NCBI RefSeq assembly: GCF_963678975.1
Contig: NC_089279.1
Location: forward strand, 24,600,004-24,664,003
DNA from: Dysidea avara
Taxonomy: Eukaryota > Porifera > Demospongiae > Dictyoceratida > Dysideidae
Direction: 5' to 3'
Length of the DNA stretch: 64,000 bases
Of this stretch, positions 12,857 through 24,880 are shown in pieces. Position 1 is the first letter of the stretch. The number at the start of each line of letters is the position of its first letter. Position numbers and translations under genes: made by a program. The notes under the pieces are model-generated. The model searched no databases, was not told where the DNA came from, and saw only the letters and a program-made list of their open reading frames with translations.

Positions 12857-13280
12857 TAGCAACATCATCTGTGTTACTATGACCTAAAGCAGCTTTGGTG
12901 GAAACTTTGGTTTCTTTCATTGACTCATTTACTTTATTTAACAGTTTTTGTTGCATTTCACTATCCAGCATAGATATATCTATATCTGACCAGTCATCAA
13001 GTGCTAACTCCTCTTGAGATTTTTGGATTCTCTTTTTCCTACTTGAGTCGGGGGAAAGTTGTTTATACCATTCAAGGGTTTTCTTTTGCTGAGCAATAGT
13101 AATAATTTCAGAGGTGCTGCTGTAGCTTGATGCAGCTGTCAGTGGTTTCTTTGTGTTGGAAGTTAAGGACAAAGTGCTTGCTGGCAAGAATAGCCTGGTA
13201 TGACTTGCATTAGTTACTGTAAAAATGTGCTCCATGCCTGGTACATGGTGTGGAATATCCTCACAAACAATATCCTCATC
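12638..13280 (-). CDS. Exon 3: second half of CAP-Gly 2 and acidic linker
   Basis: Internal exon of 643 nt, entered in phase 0 after TTTATACAG and leaving in phase 1 at GATG|GTAAGT. The first 45 residues (DEDIVCEDIPHHVPGMEHIF, then TVTNASHTRLFLPASTL) fit the C-terminal half of a CAP-Gly fold and complete the half-domain ending exon 2. In human CYLD the second CAP-Gly domain is similarly divergent. The rest is a Ser-rich linker with a basic SRKKRIQKSQEE stretch and a 13-Asp run from an ATC microsatellite (about 12813-12857). No catalytic domain here. It is separated by about 6.8 kb from exon 2. Confidence 0.75.
12813..12857. repeat. (ATC)n microsatellite coding for poly-Asp
   Basis: About 14 copies of the ATC/GAT triplet inside the linker exon. 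Being a triplet repeat it keeps frame; length polymorphism would alter the acidic tract only. Confidence 0.9.
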
Positions 13281-15384
13281 CTGTATAAACATGACAGTGT
13301 TTAGTATACTAGAGCAATTATGTTTCACTTAGTCTACCTTTTATTGCACTTCATTTTATTGCACTAAAACATTTTGTTATAACATAGTTACTGTATACAC
13401 TAGTGGTTGTGACTGCTTAATTTCAGTATTTCAATCCCACTGCTTATCTCAAGTGAGCTATGCAATAGATCAAGGGGAGGGGTTGCTTATCTACAGTAAA
13501 ACCACAGTGAATTGCAGCCGTATTATTAAGGGGTGTGGTGTAATGGGGTATACTGATCATTTAAGGGTGTGTTCCACTAATGATATCGCGACTGTTTTAC
13601 TGTAAGAAAGTATCAGAAATACAATGCAGCTAGCTATACACTCCCTCCCTATTACAGTAGCTTAAGCCTTTAAATAGTTCAAAATCGTTTTTGGCATCTA
13701 ATTATATATATATATATGGATAAGGAAAATGTTGTCACAGGATATTAACATGGTTTTCCTGCATGAATTAGAAGACAACCATGTAATTGATTCAGTGAAG
13801 ATGAAAGGAAGGCAAAATGCCGGGGGCAGACACTTGTTCGAACCAGAAAAGGCACATTCCACACTTGAGTTTGCTATTGTGGTGCAAAATGGTGGCCGTG
13901 GGCTGCTTCATTTGGTCTAGCTTTGCGACTGTGTATAGGCTAGGCTATAGCGGGTAGGCAGACTAAAAATTAGGTTTTAATGATATTTTTAATAACAATT
14001 CTACATTAATTTGCCCTTCACTGCCCTTCTGTAATTTTTTTCTCATTTTAATGCTGGATGTGATGTTAGCTGTGCTAATGTTGTTCTGTAAAGCTAGGTG
14101 ATTTTCATTGCATATGATATATTTTTATTTTGGTTTGTAACTAGTGGTTAGGCCTGAGTCAAATATGTTCAAAATTTTGCCCAAAACCCTTTCAGCAGGT
14201 TCCCAAATTTTTTCCTATCATTCCCTTCAGTGTTCCCATTATGCTCCTAGATTTACATTTCATACCATAATTTCAGTCAATAAAATTAACTGAAATTAGA
14301 GTATTTTACTATAAAGTAACTTTAAGAGAGCATCTATCAATAAGGAGCTATGTACAATGAATTTGAATACTCTTTTACTTCCACTGACTGCTCTATTAGG
14401 AAGTATCAACGTATTTTGAGGAATTAAGCTCATTAGTTTGAAATATCCATATAATATACTAGCATTAATTATGCTGGCTTAGCACTCCAGCCCATTATGC
14501 TTTTTATTATGTTGGCATATTTGACACAGATCTACTAGTGGTCAGTGTTTAATCTACACTTTCTCTATTGGAGGAGGAGGGGGGATCAGAACTCAGAGAT
14601 TTGGGAGATGACCAGGTGATAGTCTATATGATAGATAGCTAACTAGCTAGCTACAGTTACCAAGTATATAAGACAGTTGAAATATCAGCTGGACTAGTTA
14701 GTCATTTATATAAGGCTGTGTCATGAGTGTTGACTTAGATTTTGTAATTGGGATTATATAGCTGGTAGAGCTAGATGCTAGATTGTTAATATGATGATAA
14801 TAATATTTAGGACAATTATGTGCACCTTGTATACACTATTCAGGGGTAGATCCAGACTTATGGAAAAAGGGGGTCAAAATGAACTGAGGCAATAGATTAT
14901 CCGGTTTGGTAAGGTGAGACCAAAAAAAAAGGTCACAGCCAGCTGACAATAGCTGCCCACCTCACCAACTACACATTTATCACTGATGAAGTACATAAAA
15001 ATCCTTACAAAGCTTGCTAGACACTGCTTTAACACTGTGACTGCTTTATTAGAGTGATTGCTCTATTAGAGTATATAGTTCTTAGTATACTAAAAACTTT
15101 TGGAGGAGGAGGATCAAGAGCCCCACTTTACCCCCCCCCCCCCCTCCCATATCCACTCTGCTATTATTCAATTAGTAGCACACTGCACATGTCCAATTTG
15201 TTAAATGAACAATCTGTATGAGTTGGCATAATTGTATGACACCGCAAAGGCACTAACAAAGTAAAAGATCTGGGTGGATGTCTTCCAGGAAAAAAATTAA
15301 ACTAGCTATATATTAAATTTTTCATGGTTATAGGAAATAACCATTTTTTTAAAAAATCAGGCTTCTGAAATAAATTCTGAAGGT
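13281..15384. other. Large intron, left part; no exon seen
   Basis: Between exons 2 and 3 of the CAP-Gly gene. It contains an AT dinucleotide run near 13703-13718, a 14-nt poly-C near 15131, a pogo-like MITE (13494-13602) and copies of the ctctattagagt motif near 14390 and 15045-15075. Small frames such as 13729-13920 have no recognisable domain. Confidence 0.5.
13494..13602. mobile_element. Short pogo/mariner-like MITE
   Basis: A 109-bp segment with inverted ends CAGTAAAAC / GTTTTACTG, flanked on both sides by TA, the target duplication of Tc1/mariner/pogo elements. No coding capacity. Confidence 0.6.
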
Positions 15385-16270
15385 ATTTCTGTTGGGTAGG
15401 TAAAAACAGTGGACCCGGGGACCGAGGACCTGGGACCCGGAGACCCACAGGTATCCAAGAATTTTATACACTTCACATACTTGTACTAGGTACCTCTGCA
15501 AGTAGTCTACATGGCCAATCCCGTCACGGTCACACAGTGTCAACCAATTAGAAATTATAAGCACCTCTGAAAAAGTGCCTGAAGCTGACTGCATTTATAG
15601 GTCACTTGCATGCATGCTGCACAATGAGCACGTTAGTCTACTATGTTGACTTGCTACTAATAATGTGCAAATGTACCACGATGTATGGAAGTCTGCACTG
15701 CACTGTAAATTTGGAAATATGAATGTCATAAAAAATTGCCACAGGAGTCATCCAAAATAGTCTGTATGTACAGTGTGGTTGTCAAGCTGTTAGACCGAAT
15801 CTTGCCTAGCTACTAATCTGCACCATTTTCCCGTTTGCACGATGTTTCTAAACTTTCGTAGCAAGTCAAAATAATACATTAGTATGCTCATTATGCAGCA
15901 GGCAAGTGGCCTACAGCTTCAGACACTTTTCAGAGGCGCTTATAAGTTGTAATTGCCACTAATTGGTTTAAACATCATGCAAGACACTGTGACACGGAAA
16001 AAGTGGATTGGTCACGCAAGACTACTTGCAAAGATACGTAGTACAAGTATAGAATATTGTGAAGGGTATAAAATTCCAAAAAGAGTTGAATACCCCAGGA
16101 TCTCCTGGTCTAGTCTCACGTGCTAGACGGTTTGTGTGGGGGCGGAAAATAAACCTTTAGGGTTAGGGTTAGGTTTATTTACTGCCCCCACACAAGCCGT
16201 CTGACATGCAAGACTATCCCTGGTCCTGGGTCTTCAGTCCCTGGGTCCATTGTTTTTACCTTCCCATTTC
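15385..16270. mobile_element. Long foldback (inverted-repeat) element
   Basis: The two halves are diverged inverted copies. The left arm contains ggtaaaaacagtggaccc (about 15400) and the right arm ends with the matching gggtccattgttttta (about 16243-16258). Inner blocks match too: left acctctgaaaaagtgcctg near 15565 and its counterpart near 15920-15940; left ttgacttgctact near 15650 and its counterpart near 15855. Arms are roughly 250-350 bp around a centre near 15760. Another hairpin element interrupts the right arm. Confidence 0.75.
16105..16231. mobile_element. Nested hairpin element with telomere-like core
   Basis: Arms 16122-16155 and 16172-16205 are inverted repeats (29 of 34 positions) and appear to extend outward to about 16105 and 16231. 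The loop 16156-16171 reads TTTAGGGTTAGGGTTA, i.e. metazoan telomere-type TTAGGG repeats. It interrupts the right arm of the larger foldback, since the left arm lacks it, so it inserted later. Confidence 0.75.
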
Positions 16271-16468
16271 TGTTGGCTGCATATGCTGCTACTTTGAAAA
16301 TAAAAAAAACTTTAAAATTATTGAATTAAAGACAAGCAATTTTGATAGTTGAGTTAGTTTGAAACCAAGCTTAATCTAAGCATAGATTACATAGGTAGGG
16401 AATATATAGCTAATCTATGATCCAAGTATTGGGAAAATTAAAGCTCTTGGATGTTGAATAGCCATCAT
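16271..16468. other. Intron spacer
   Basis: Short AT-rich spacer between two transposons in the large intron; nothing recognised. Confidence 0.4.
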
Positions 16469-17068
16469 CAGGGCCGCCAACAAGGGAGGGGGGAAGCAGC
16501 TGGGACATTTTGTCCTAGATTTCAGGCCTCAGGGGCCCCAAGGAGGCCACCTGGACCTGGACATCAATAACTGTATGTGTGTGCAGGAGTGCAGGCCTGC
16601 AGGGCTCCACTGAAAATCAGTTTTACTGAGTGGATTCCCTGTGTAAATTAGTAAATATTACAATTACAATTGTACATTATACACATTAACATCAAGATAC
16701 TCTAATAGAACAGTCACCTTAGTACAACAGTCAGGCGAATAAATTTATTCAGCTACTCTAACAAACTGTTAAAAATGGGTATAGTGTTGTATTTGGCAGA
16801 AAGTTTACTTTAAAATTCAAGCTCTAGATATTCTAATAATAGAGTAGTTACTCTAACACAACAATCAAATAAACATTAATCTCTCTCATTAATTTCTCTC
16901 TAAATCACTCTCATATTCATTCACAGAGGGTAAAATTTTCAAAACTTTCCTGGGTTAGGGCAAGCCCCGCAGACTCCCCTATGTGGTATTTTATCTAACT
17001 TTATCCGTTATAAAGGGGATCACATTCTTGATTTTCCCCAGGCTCTCTAAATTTTCTTGCTAGCCCTG
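16469..17068. mobile_element. hAT-like MITE (CAGGGC ends)
   Basis: Starts CAGGGCCGCC and ends with CCCTG. The flanks gccatcat and gtcatcgc resemble a decayed 8-bp duplication (5 of 8). The same terminal type is seen intact at 36007-36465. The interior carries actctaatagaacagtcacc copies of the dispersed motif. Confidence 0.55.
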
Positions 17069-17193
17069 GTCATCGCTATGTAGGAATTTTTGAAAGTCGT
17101 GTTTTAAAGATACAGCTGTAAGACCATTTGATACTAAATCTGAAAGCATTTTAAGTGTTGAAAAATGTTATCTGGAAAAATTTTACGGATTAA

Positions 17194-17564
17194 CAGTGTT
17201 GGGGGGGAATTACTTTTTAAAAGTAAGTCGTTATATATTACATATTCAATGTGTAAATCTTGGTTTTAATTGTAAGAAGCTAGTGAGTAAGCTTCGTTCA
17301 TTAATTTAAAGTGGCTTTGTTACTTTGTTGTGGCTAGGCATTATTCAGTGGATTACTAATGAGATTAGTAACTTCATTACTTGTAATAATAGACTCTTTA
17401 CAGTAACTTCATTACTTAGGTAACACGTTACATTTGTAAGTAAAGTAACTTGAGTTATATTACTGGATTTTATAGCATATTTCGTTATATTACTTGGTTA
17501 CCACAAAAGAGTGATAATTATTATGTAACATGTTACATAAGTAATTCATTACCCCCCAATACTG
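17194..17564. mobile_element. hAT-like MITE copy 2 (full length)
   Basis: Begins CAGTGTTGGGGGG (17194) and ends CCCCCCAATACTG (17564), inverted with one mismatch. Flanks cggattaa and tgtattaa match at 6 of 8, consistent with an aged 8-bp target duplication. The interior is GTAAC-rich and closely matches 1-230 and 39338-39638. Confidence 0.8.
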
Positions 17565-18171
17565 TGTATTAAACACTCTGAGATGGAATCTGAGGGCATT
17601 TTTAGCTTTGCATGCCATTTACTAAGTACATAGAATAGTAGTTAATCAAAATTGTGGGAGGGGAGTCTAAGAATTTAGGAGAGAGGGAGTTCTCCCCTTA
17701 ACAACCCTAGAATAAATGATAGTCTTGCATAGCCAGACTACACATAGCTCTTCTTTTGTTTTGGAAGGGAAGAAAGCGGCTTTGTTCTGGCACCACCCAG
17801 ATTTAGAGAATTCTATACTGTACAGCTTCTGATTGCTGTAAAAGGCTTTTTGAATGGTGAGAATTGTACATGATTGTTTCACAATGGTTCATGTGACTCC
17901 AACTATTTTTAAAAGATATTGCGCATGTGTGATTCTCCTCCATCAACAAACACAATCAGAAAGCTTTTTTTCTGACCAAATACAAAAGAAGAAAAAGTGG
18001 TATGACCATGTGAGACTAGTTCGTAATAGCAGTACTTTGGCAAACACCATTTATTTAACAGGTTTGCCAAGAAGAAGAAATGGGTGTAGGGGTGGAGGGA
18101 AACTGGGGTACTTGAATGATACTTTTAAAAGTTTATTTAAACTTCAGCTTACTTGAAGCTTCAATTTTAAG

Positions 18172-18545
18172 TAAGGGTGAAACAAATATTAAATTTAGGT
18201 ATTCAAATATTCTTTGAATTAACGAACGAATTAACGAATTATTCTTTAAGAATTTTCTGTATAATTAGGCGCTTGAAAGGGACAAAATCACTTTGATTAC
18301 TACTAAAACTTTAAATGTTAAAAAAGAAAAGTCATTTACATGTATTATTAAGATGAAAAATTATATTTTAAAATGACAGTTTTCAGTTTGTCAAAATGTT
18401 TTCAAGGTTAAATGTGTACATTATCCGATTAACGAATATTTAATGAATAACGAATATTTCTTAACGAATACGAATATTTCTTAACGAATACGAATATTTC
18501 TTAACGAACGAATAACGAATATTCGTACTATTTGTTTCAGCCTTA
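18172..18545. mobile_element. hAT-type MITE with exact 8-bp target duplication
   Basis: Termini TAAGGGTGAAACAAATA and TATTTGTTTCAGCCTTA are inverted (one mismatch). The 8-bp attttaag lies on both sides (18164-18171, 18546-18553). The interior has a short tandem array of cgaatatttcttaacgaata near 18445-18510. Confidence 0.88.
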
Positions 18546-19346
18546 ATTTTAAGACATTTAAATTGCAAAATCCTACGACTTCTGGGTGTTGCATTCCCAG
18601 ACCCTTAATGTTTTATGTTATTGAACTGTTGCTGAACTATAGCTGAATGATAGCTTAATAATAACTGTAGCTGAACTGTTGCTTACCATATACTTATTCT
18701 TTATAGCTGATCATTTGCATTCACATAAACTGGCCCACAGTGGCTATAGAACTACTTTTACAACTAGCCCTAACCTGAGGTGTGTTAAACATAAACAAAT
18801 TTGCTTTTGTGTTTGAAGTACATAGAGTATTCTGTGCTTCATATTGTAACAGTTGTTGTGTAGCAAAGTGTCAATGAAGGGAATGATTGAAGGGATTACT
18901 TACTAATTCAGGAAGTCTGGAGAAAAATTTTGAAGCATAGTTGTGGCAAGATTGAATCTGGAAGCAATTTGAGAGCAATAACTGAGATCTGGCACTGGGA
19001 AATAGCAAATAGACTTAATATATAATTTATATATAGTGATATACAAACCATTTCTTCAGATCAAACTATTGTTTTATTAGATTTTAAGGCAATTATTTAT
19101 ATATCAATAGTGGACTTAAAAGAGACCATAACTATCTGTAAGGCAATTTTAGTGGATCACAAATGGAAAACGGCTATCTCAAGATAACATGCACAGCATA
19201 TGTAATTTTAACTTTATCCTTTTCTGTGGTGTACCTTGCTATTTAATAGTCTAACTTTTACAACTGGCCAAATCACCATTTACAACTAGTAAAAAGTAAT
19301 TTGCAGTACTTTTACGCATAGCTATAATCTGTTTGTATCTGCAAAT

Positions 19347-19597
19347 GTGACCGGATTTGCGAAAAGGTACCTTTTTCACACACAAAATTTGACCCATTTT
19401 TTAAACTTTAAAGCTTCATAACTTTTTGATCATGGCATATAATTGCTTGAAATTTTCAATGAATGTATAGCTACAGTATCTGGCTACATTTTGATACTAA
19501 GAGCAAGTAAATCAGTATAAGGCATCAAGTGTTTCCTTATTTTGTTTGCTGGTATGTCAAATGTGTGAAAAAGGTACCTTTTCGCAAATCCGGTCAC
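19347..19597. mobile_element. MITE with 35-bp TIRs, copy 1
   Basis: Ends GTGACCGGATTTGCGAAAAG... and its near-perfect inverted complement, about 35 bp each; 4-bp aaat on both sides. A second copy lies at 44023-44271. Non-coding. Confidence 0.88.
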
Positions 19598-20038
19598 AAA
19601 TACTGCATGATAAATTGTGGCTGTTTGATTTGGTGTCCACTCTGAGCAGTGTAATGGACAACTATAAATCAACCCAAAAGGCATTCAGATTACATGTTTC
19701 ATTTATTTAATAAAATTCTAAATTTTCCTGGGGAAGCATGCTCCCACCCCCCTTCTGCCAACATGAGTATGCTAACCATGTTGAATTTGCTTGCACACTA
19801 TTGGGTGTGGAGGGTCAGGGCCCCACAGCTTGTACTTATTACCCCAAGCCCCTTGGCAGCCTGTGTACTAAACAGTACATGTGCCATAATGTTCGATAAC
19901 AACATAATAATTATCAGTTTAAAAGCACTTGTTCTTAGTCAACCGGGTTTGCTTTGATACTGAGAAACATGTACATAAATCTACAGAATGCTACATAAAA
20001 GTCATTAAAAGTACTTATTCTGCACTATACTGACTTAC

Positions 20039-20473
20039 TGCCTCCACTCCAAAATATTCAGCAGCATCAACTACATTTTCACCTATCCATCTCACTGTAC
20101 CACTGACACTGTTATGGTGTTTGTCAGTGAAGAACACTTTACTACCAATGAGATGTGACTTGTTTGAAAGTGGTTTCACGGTTAGCTGCATTATAGCAGC
20201 TGGTAAATCAATATGCTGCTTATGATCACATACAGGACTTGGTGTTTCTTCATACAGTAAATTAGGCAATGAAGGACATCTGGTTGCAACCTCCTTAATA
20301 CCTGTAAAGTTGCTAGCTGATCCTTTTTGATGTTTCAGGAATTTATTAGGTTTAGTGGCTTTTTCAGGTGGCTTGATTAGCTTGTCCATTGCTACAAACA
20401 CAGCATAACCAGGATCACACTTGAAATATTCAACTCCTTCAATAGTACCACTCACTCCCCCTTTTGTTTTTTT
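20039..20473 (-). CDS. Exon 2: CYLD-like CAP-Gly 1 end and CAP-Gly 2 start
   Basis: 145 codons, phase 0 at both ends: acceptor TATATAG before 20473 and donor GTAAGT after 20039. The start completes a CAP-Gly domain: KGGVSGTIEGVEYFKC and YAVFVAMDKL closely resemble the first CAP-Gly of human CYLD, whose equivalent runs ...FVALDKL. A 60-residue linker follows, then the first half of a second CAP-Gly (SGTVRWIGENVV, EYFGVEA). CAP-Gly domains in CYLD bind microtubules and NEMO. An alternative acceptor at 20461 would break the frame, so the TATATAG site was chosen. Confidence 0.82.
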
Positions 20474-20527
20474 CTATATACATAGAAATAAGCAACCTTA
20501 AAATTAATACATAAATTTCTTACATAC

Positions 20528-20977
20528 CTTCAACTTTAATCCAAATCTTCTACCAATTTCGCCAGTTACTTCTCCAATGTATTGAACAGTTGCTTTTTGG
20601 GGATTATTAGTTGATGGAAGAAAGACACATACTGCAAACCCTATTTTAAGTGACTCCACCCAACTGAGATTGTGGATTTCTTTAATTCGATTGGGCAAAC
20701 TTTGTATTCCAGACAACAAGTGTTTCTGAACAGTTGTTAACTGATGTACCTGCCAGTGGGCAGGATAACAACATAGTGTAGCAGATAAATCTGTCAAGAT
20801 ATTGTTGTTATGGTGAGAATAAGTATATATAGTATCTGCAAGTGGTTTATTATGAGTCACAAATGGCTGCAGAAAAGAGCCTTTAGAAATTATTAACTCA
20901 GTATGAAATTGCCCAGAAGTATCCTTTTTATATCCCATGACATCTTCTAACAGTAAACCATAAGGAGGATCCTCCAT
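20528..20977 (-). CDS. Exon 1: CYLD-like N-terminus
   Basis: 150 codons from ATG at 20977 to AAG|GTATGT (donor at 20527). The N-terminus (YGLLLED, then LIISKGSF) resembles the LLLQ...VPKGS region preceding the first CAP-Gly of CYLD. Residues 110-150 (VQYIGEVTGEIGRRFGLKLK) are the first half of CAP-Gly 1, continued in exon 2 after a 54-nt intron. No in-frame upstream ATG is needed. Called CYLD-like rather than CYLD because no USP protease domain was found downstream. Confidence 0.8.
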
Positions 20978-21432
20978 TCTGCTTTACTAAATTATGAGAA
21001 CACATTCATAAAGCTTACTGCATATTTATGATAAGATCTCCCTTCAATTATCCCTAAAAAAACTTTTTATGCAACATCATTTTGATCACACTCAAAGTAC
21101 CTAGACTACAAATGTATTATGTCCATCAGTAAATAAATGAATAAATAAATAAGTAACCAAAGAAATAAATGAGACATCTGTACTTAATTTAGAGTCAGAC
21201 AATTCTAAACATGGTAGTCAGCACAAGAAGTGATTCATGCACTTCCTGTGAATTAACACCTATGTGAAAGAAATTAACCAGAGAGCAAAGGTAATAGGCA
21301 TTACAGTTACTGCAGTAGATGATAAGGCACATAATTATCATGAACAGGCCTAAGTGACATTGAAACATCTGTAGAATTAATCACAGTTGAGTCATAGACT
21401 AAAGGCATTAGCCTACTATCAGAACACACAAT
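20978..21432. other. Upstream flank of CAP-Gly gene
   Basis: Likely promoter side of the minus-strand gene; contains an AAAT-rich microsatellite near 21132-21160. No motif assigned. Confidence 0.45.
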
Positions 21433-22548
21433 ATGTCGTATTATAGTGAACACCAGGGTAGAGCATGTCTAGAATTAAAGAAATGTGATGGCCAGATTAC
21501 ATACAGTAAATGTGTCGATGCTTCTAAGTGTAAATACTTTCAATCTGAATTGGAATTCCAAGGTCATGTAATTACCCCATCAGGTATATGTCCTACACCG
21601 CAAAGAATTGTAGATGTGTGTAAAGCTCCTGTGTCTACTAATAAAAGTAAACTGAAATCTTTTTTGGGCCTGATGACTTACAATGGGAAATTTATATCTT
21701 CTGTAGCATCTCTCCTGCACCCACTTTACCAACTTCTATGGAAAGATTTACACTGGAAATGGACTGCCAAGTGTCAAGAGGCTTTTGATTCAGCCAAAAC
21801 CCTTGTAAGTAAAGCACCAGTGTTAGTACACTATGATGTAACCAAACCAATAAAGCTGTATTGTGATGCATCAGCAGTTGGAGCTTGCATTATACATGTA
21901 GTGAATGGTGAAGAGAAGCCTGTAGCTTATGCATCTCGAGCCTTGTCAGTGGCTGAACAAAATTACGCCCATATCAAGCATGAAGCTCTGGCCATTGTAT
22001 TGGATGTGAAATGCTGCAGTACCTGTATGAGCGTGAATTTATCTTGGCAACAGATCACCACCCCCTTTACAAATTGTTTGGCCATGCAGATAGTGTCCAC
22101 TCATTAGCTGCTGCACATATGCAGCAATGGGCCATGATACTCAGTGCATATTCCTACAAAATAGAGTATTTTCCAGATGCTGCTAATCAGTGTGCACATG
22201 CTGACTGCTTATCACGCCTTCCTGTACAATGTTATGCAGTTCATCCAGCAGAAGAGGGCAATGCTGTCCATGCAATGCACACCATCACCCCTCCAGTGAC
22301 TGTGACTGAGGTAGCCAATCATATGACAAAAGACAAAGTATTTTCCTAAGTGTTCATGTATGTACAGCATAAATCTTGGTCACTTCCCAATGCCAGAAGA
22401 CATTGCTCCCTTTCATCGGAAGAAAGAGGAGCTTACCTTGCAAGATGATTGTGTGCTGTGGTGGAAACGAGTAATTATCCAAACAAAACTGCAACTGTTG
22501 GCAGAATTACATTTTGATCATATTGGAATTTGTCGAATGAAATCCTAG
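21433..22548 (+). pseudogene. Ty3/gypsy fragment: RT end, RNase H, integrase start
   Basis: The frame 21433-22010 carries the RT thumb/connection (FQGHVITPSGICPTPQRI, LKSFLGLMTYNGKF) and RNase H start (LYCDASAVGACI, VAYASRALS). A frameshift near 22000-22010 moves the signal to the next frame (REFILATDHHPLYKLFG, ADCLSRLP). After a further break, 22360-22548 carries an integrase zinc-domain piece (LHFDHIGICRMK). Order RT-RNase H-IN is standard gypsy. Truncated at both ends; no LTRs found. Confidence 0.9.
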
Positions 22549-24609
22549 CCAATGAAAGCCAACATGTCTGGGTGCATGACAGACAAATACAGTACCAATT
22601 TATATTTTATAGGAATCAAGAAAACGTGATTCTCACACATTCATACCTCAGTAGTGACTAACAGAAATAGCTCTTTTTTCTGTGCAAAATTCCTTAGGGG
22701 TGGGACATATTCCATACCAAATTTGAGCTAAATGGCTATGCACAATGAAAATTTTATACTGGAAAAACAGGGAAAAGGGAAATCAGTTCAACCAATTACC
22801 GGTATTTGCTCCTTCAAAGTTAATCTTTTTTGTTTATATTTTCACCTTCTGCATTAATTTTTCTTTCTGCACCACTTAATCTACAAAAATTACCATAACT
22901 TGAATTGTGCAAGCATTATTGGATTCTTTTCAAATTTGGTGGGTATGAAAAGTACATTATAGCACATTATCTTGTAAAAATGCCAAAAAGTTATAAGCGA
23001 TTTTCAAAAATTGTAAGTGCAATTTTTTTGTCATGCATGCCTGAAGGGTATAAAATACTGACAGAAACAAATTAAAACTTGGTATGCAGGTAGCTGACCA
23101 CTGTAACACAAACCTTTTGTGATTTGAAAGCACTGAGAGTATTATAGCTGATTGATTGGTTTGTAGTTTAAATTCACAACAATCAGCTAAAGCTGTTCCT
23201 CCTTGTTTGAGTACAAAAACAACAATAAACAGAACAACACCAGTACAGTAACAAAAACAACACAATACAAAAATAACAGTAAAACAAACACAGTAACAAC
23301 TAAGGGGATATAAAGCAAAACCAAACATGTGAAACAAGCACAAACAAGATACTCTAATAGAACAGTCACCAAGAAGTGACAAAAACATGTGCAAAACCAT
23401 ATTGGCAAATTTAAACATCTGAGAAAATTGTCCAGGGATCTCCACATGTGCATCTAGATGCTTAAACCTTTAGCTACCACTCTGCCACTGCTGTCAGTTG
23501 CTCATCTCACTTCCTAATAAGTGGAAGTTCTACTGTACTACACCTTCAGAAATATAATTCAATGAAGATCTATCCATGGAAACTCGAGAACATTTTATGT
23601 GCATAGTATTAGAATTGCCGTGTGCTCTGTTAGAGTACTACATAAAGTAATTGTGTTGAATCAAATAGGCTATAGACCTATACCAAACATACGTAATAAA
23701 AGGGTCACATGATCAAGACACTCTACATGTAATAGAGCAGCTGGCCTCACTGCAATTTGTTGTCACATCTACCGAGTAAACCGCTATATATAACCAAACT
23801 ACGTAGTTGAATTTTGTCTTGTGCATGTCCGATAACTACAAGGTACAAACCTACAGTAATGTAATGGAAATCTGCTTAAATATCAATAACTTAGGCCACT
23901 GTTTAATAATAATTTGTTTTTCATCAGTGCCAGCATGTATATATTCCATTGCTGCACGTAGCTAGTTAAATATTTCTCCATTAACCATTATAATTCATCT
24001 GAGTAGCGAAATATTGATGATGTGCAGTCAATCAGTCTTCAAAATTGCTGCACTCATACAGTAGGTACCTTGAAGAGAGGTGAAAGATTTGTGCAGCGAA
24101 CACTGACTCTGACATTAGTGTTTGTAGAATTTTCCAAGAAAGCTGAACCTCAAGTTGAACTCAGCAAACCATCATGAAGGACAACTATAGCTACTTAGCC
24201 GCATCAGAAGTGGACCCGGCAGAATTTTGTGGTTGTTAGGATACCATGTTATGCTTAGTATATATGCAAGTTAGCTATCTTCCAATATTGCAGAGAATTG
24301 GCAGAGGTAAGCCTAGCTATAGAATAAACCTTATTTGCAACAAGTATATGGATAATGGTAATGACCCACCCGCCTGCACTCTATATACATTTTCTGATGA
24401 AAAACAGAAATTCACCAAATATACGTAGTGGCTTTATAATGTGAAAACCAACCATACATGCATGTACCAAGCAAGTTTTGAGGTCCCTTTATAGAGCAGT
24501 CATATACATGTGATGTTCAGTAACCAATACTATAAAGTAGTGCACACATCTCTTAAAATTTAGATAATATATTAAACAAAAGCCAGCATATGGAATAAAA
24601 GAAATGATA
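22549..24609. other. Intergenic, no gene recognised
   Basis: AT-rich. Around 23205-23300 is an ACAA/AACA-rich low-complexity stretch that produces spurious long frames on the minus strand. Copies of the agatactctaatagaacag motif lie near 23347 and 23625. Confidence 0.5.
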
Positions 24610-24880
24610 TCTAATCCAAAACAGCCAAGGTGTAAAAAGGTGAGGCCTTTCACAATTAGTCTAGTATGAAGAAGATGTGATATCAATGGTGGCAGCCAAG
24701 AAATGGTTGTAATGATATTTATGCATGTATGTTAGTTAACTAATTTGTAATGTCACAAATTAAGTGAGTTAAATATCATTGTAGCCATTTTTGGCTGCCA
24801 CCTTTGATATCACATCTTTTTCAAACTAGCCTATTTTTGGACGGCTACACCTTTTCCACAGCATGACTGTTTTGAATTTA
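24610..24880. repeat. Foldback element, cagccaagaaatgg family
   Basis: Inverted arms of about 100 bp: ctaatccaaaacagcca at the left and its divergent complement at the right, with gtgatatcaatggtggcagc versus gctgccacctttgatatcac nearer the centre. Homologous to 45485-45818 and 12375-12615. Confidence 0.8.

Larger units (their letters stand above)
17565..20038. other. Large intron, right part
   Basis: Holds two MITEs (18172-18545, 19347-19597). No exon recognised. A plus-strand frame at 17854-18156 reads through low-complexity sequence without a domain. Confidence 0.5.

Noticed and set aside
17854-18156. 100-residue plus frame in the large intron
   Set aside because: No recognisable domain and it lies next to a MITE; opposite strand to the host gene.
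22957-23453. Long Cys/Val/Phe-rich minus frames
   Set aside because: Produced by an ACAA-rich low-complexity stretch; two overlapping frames are equally open, which argues against coding.
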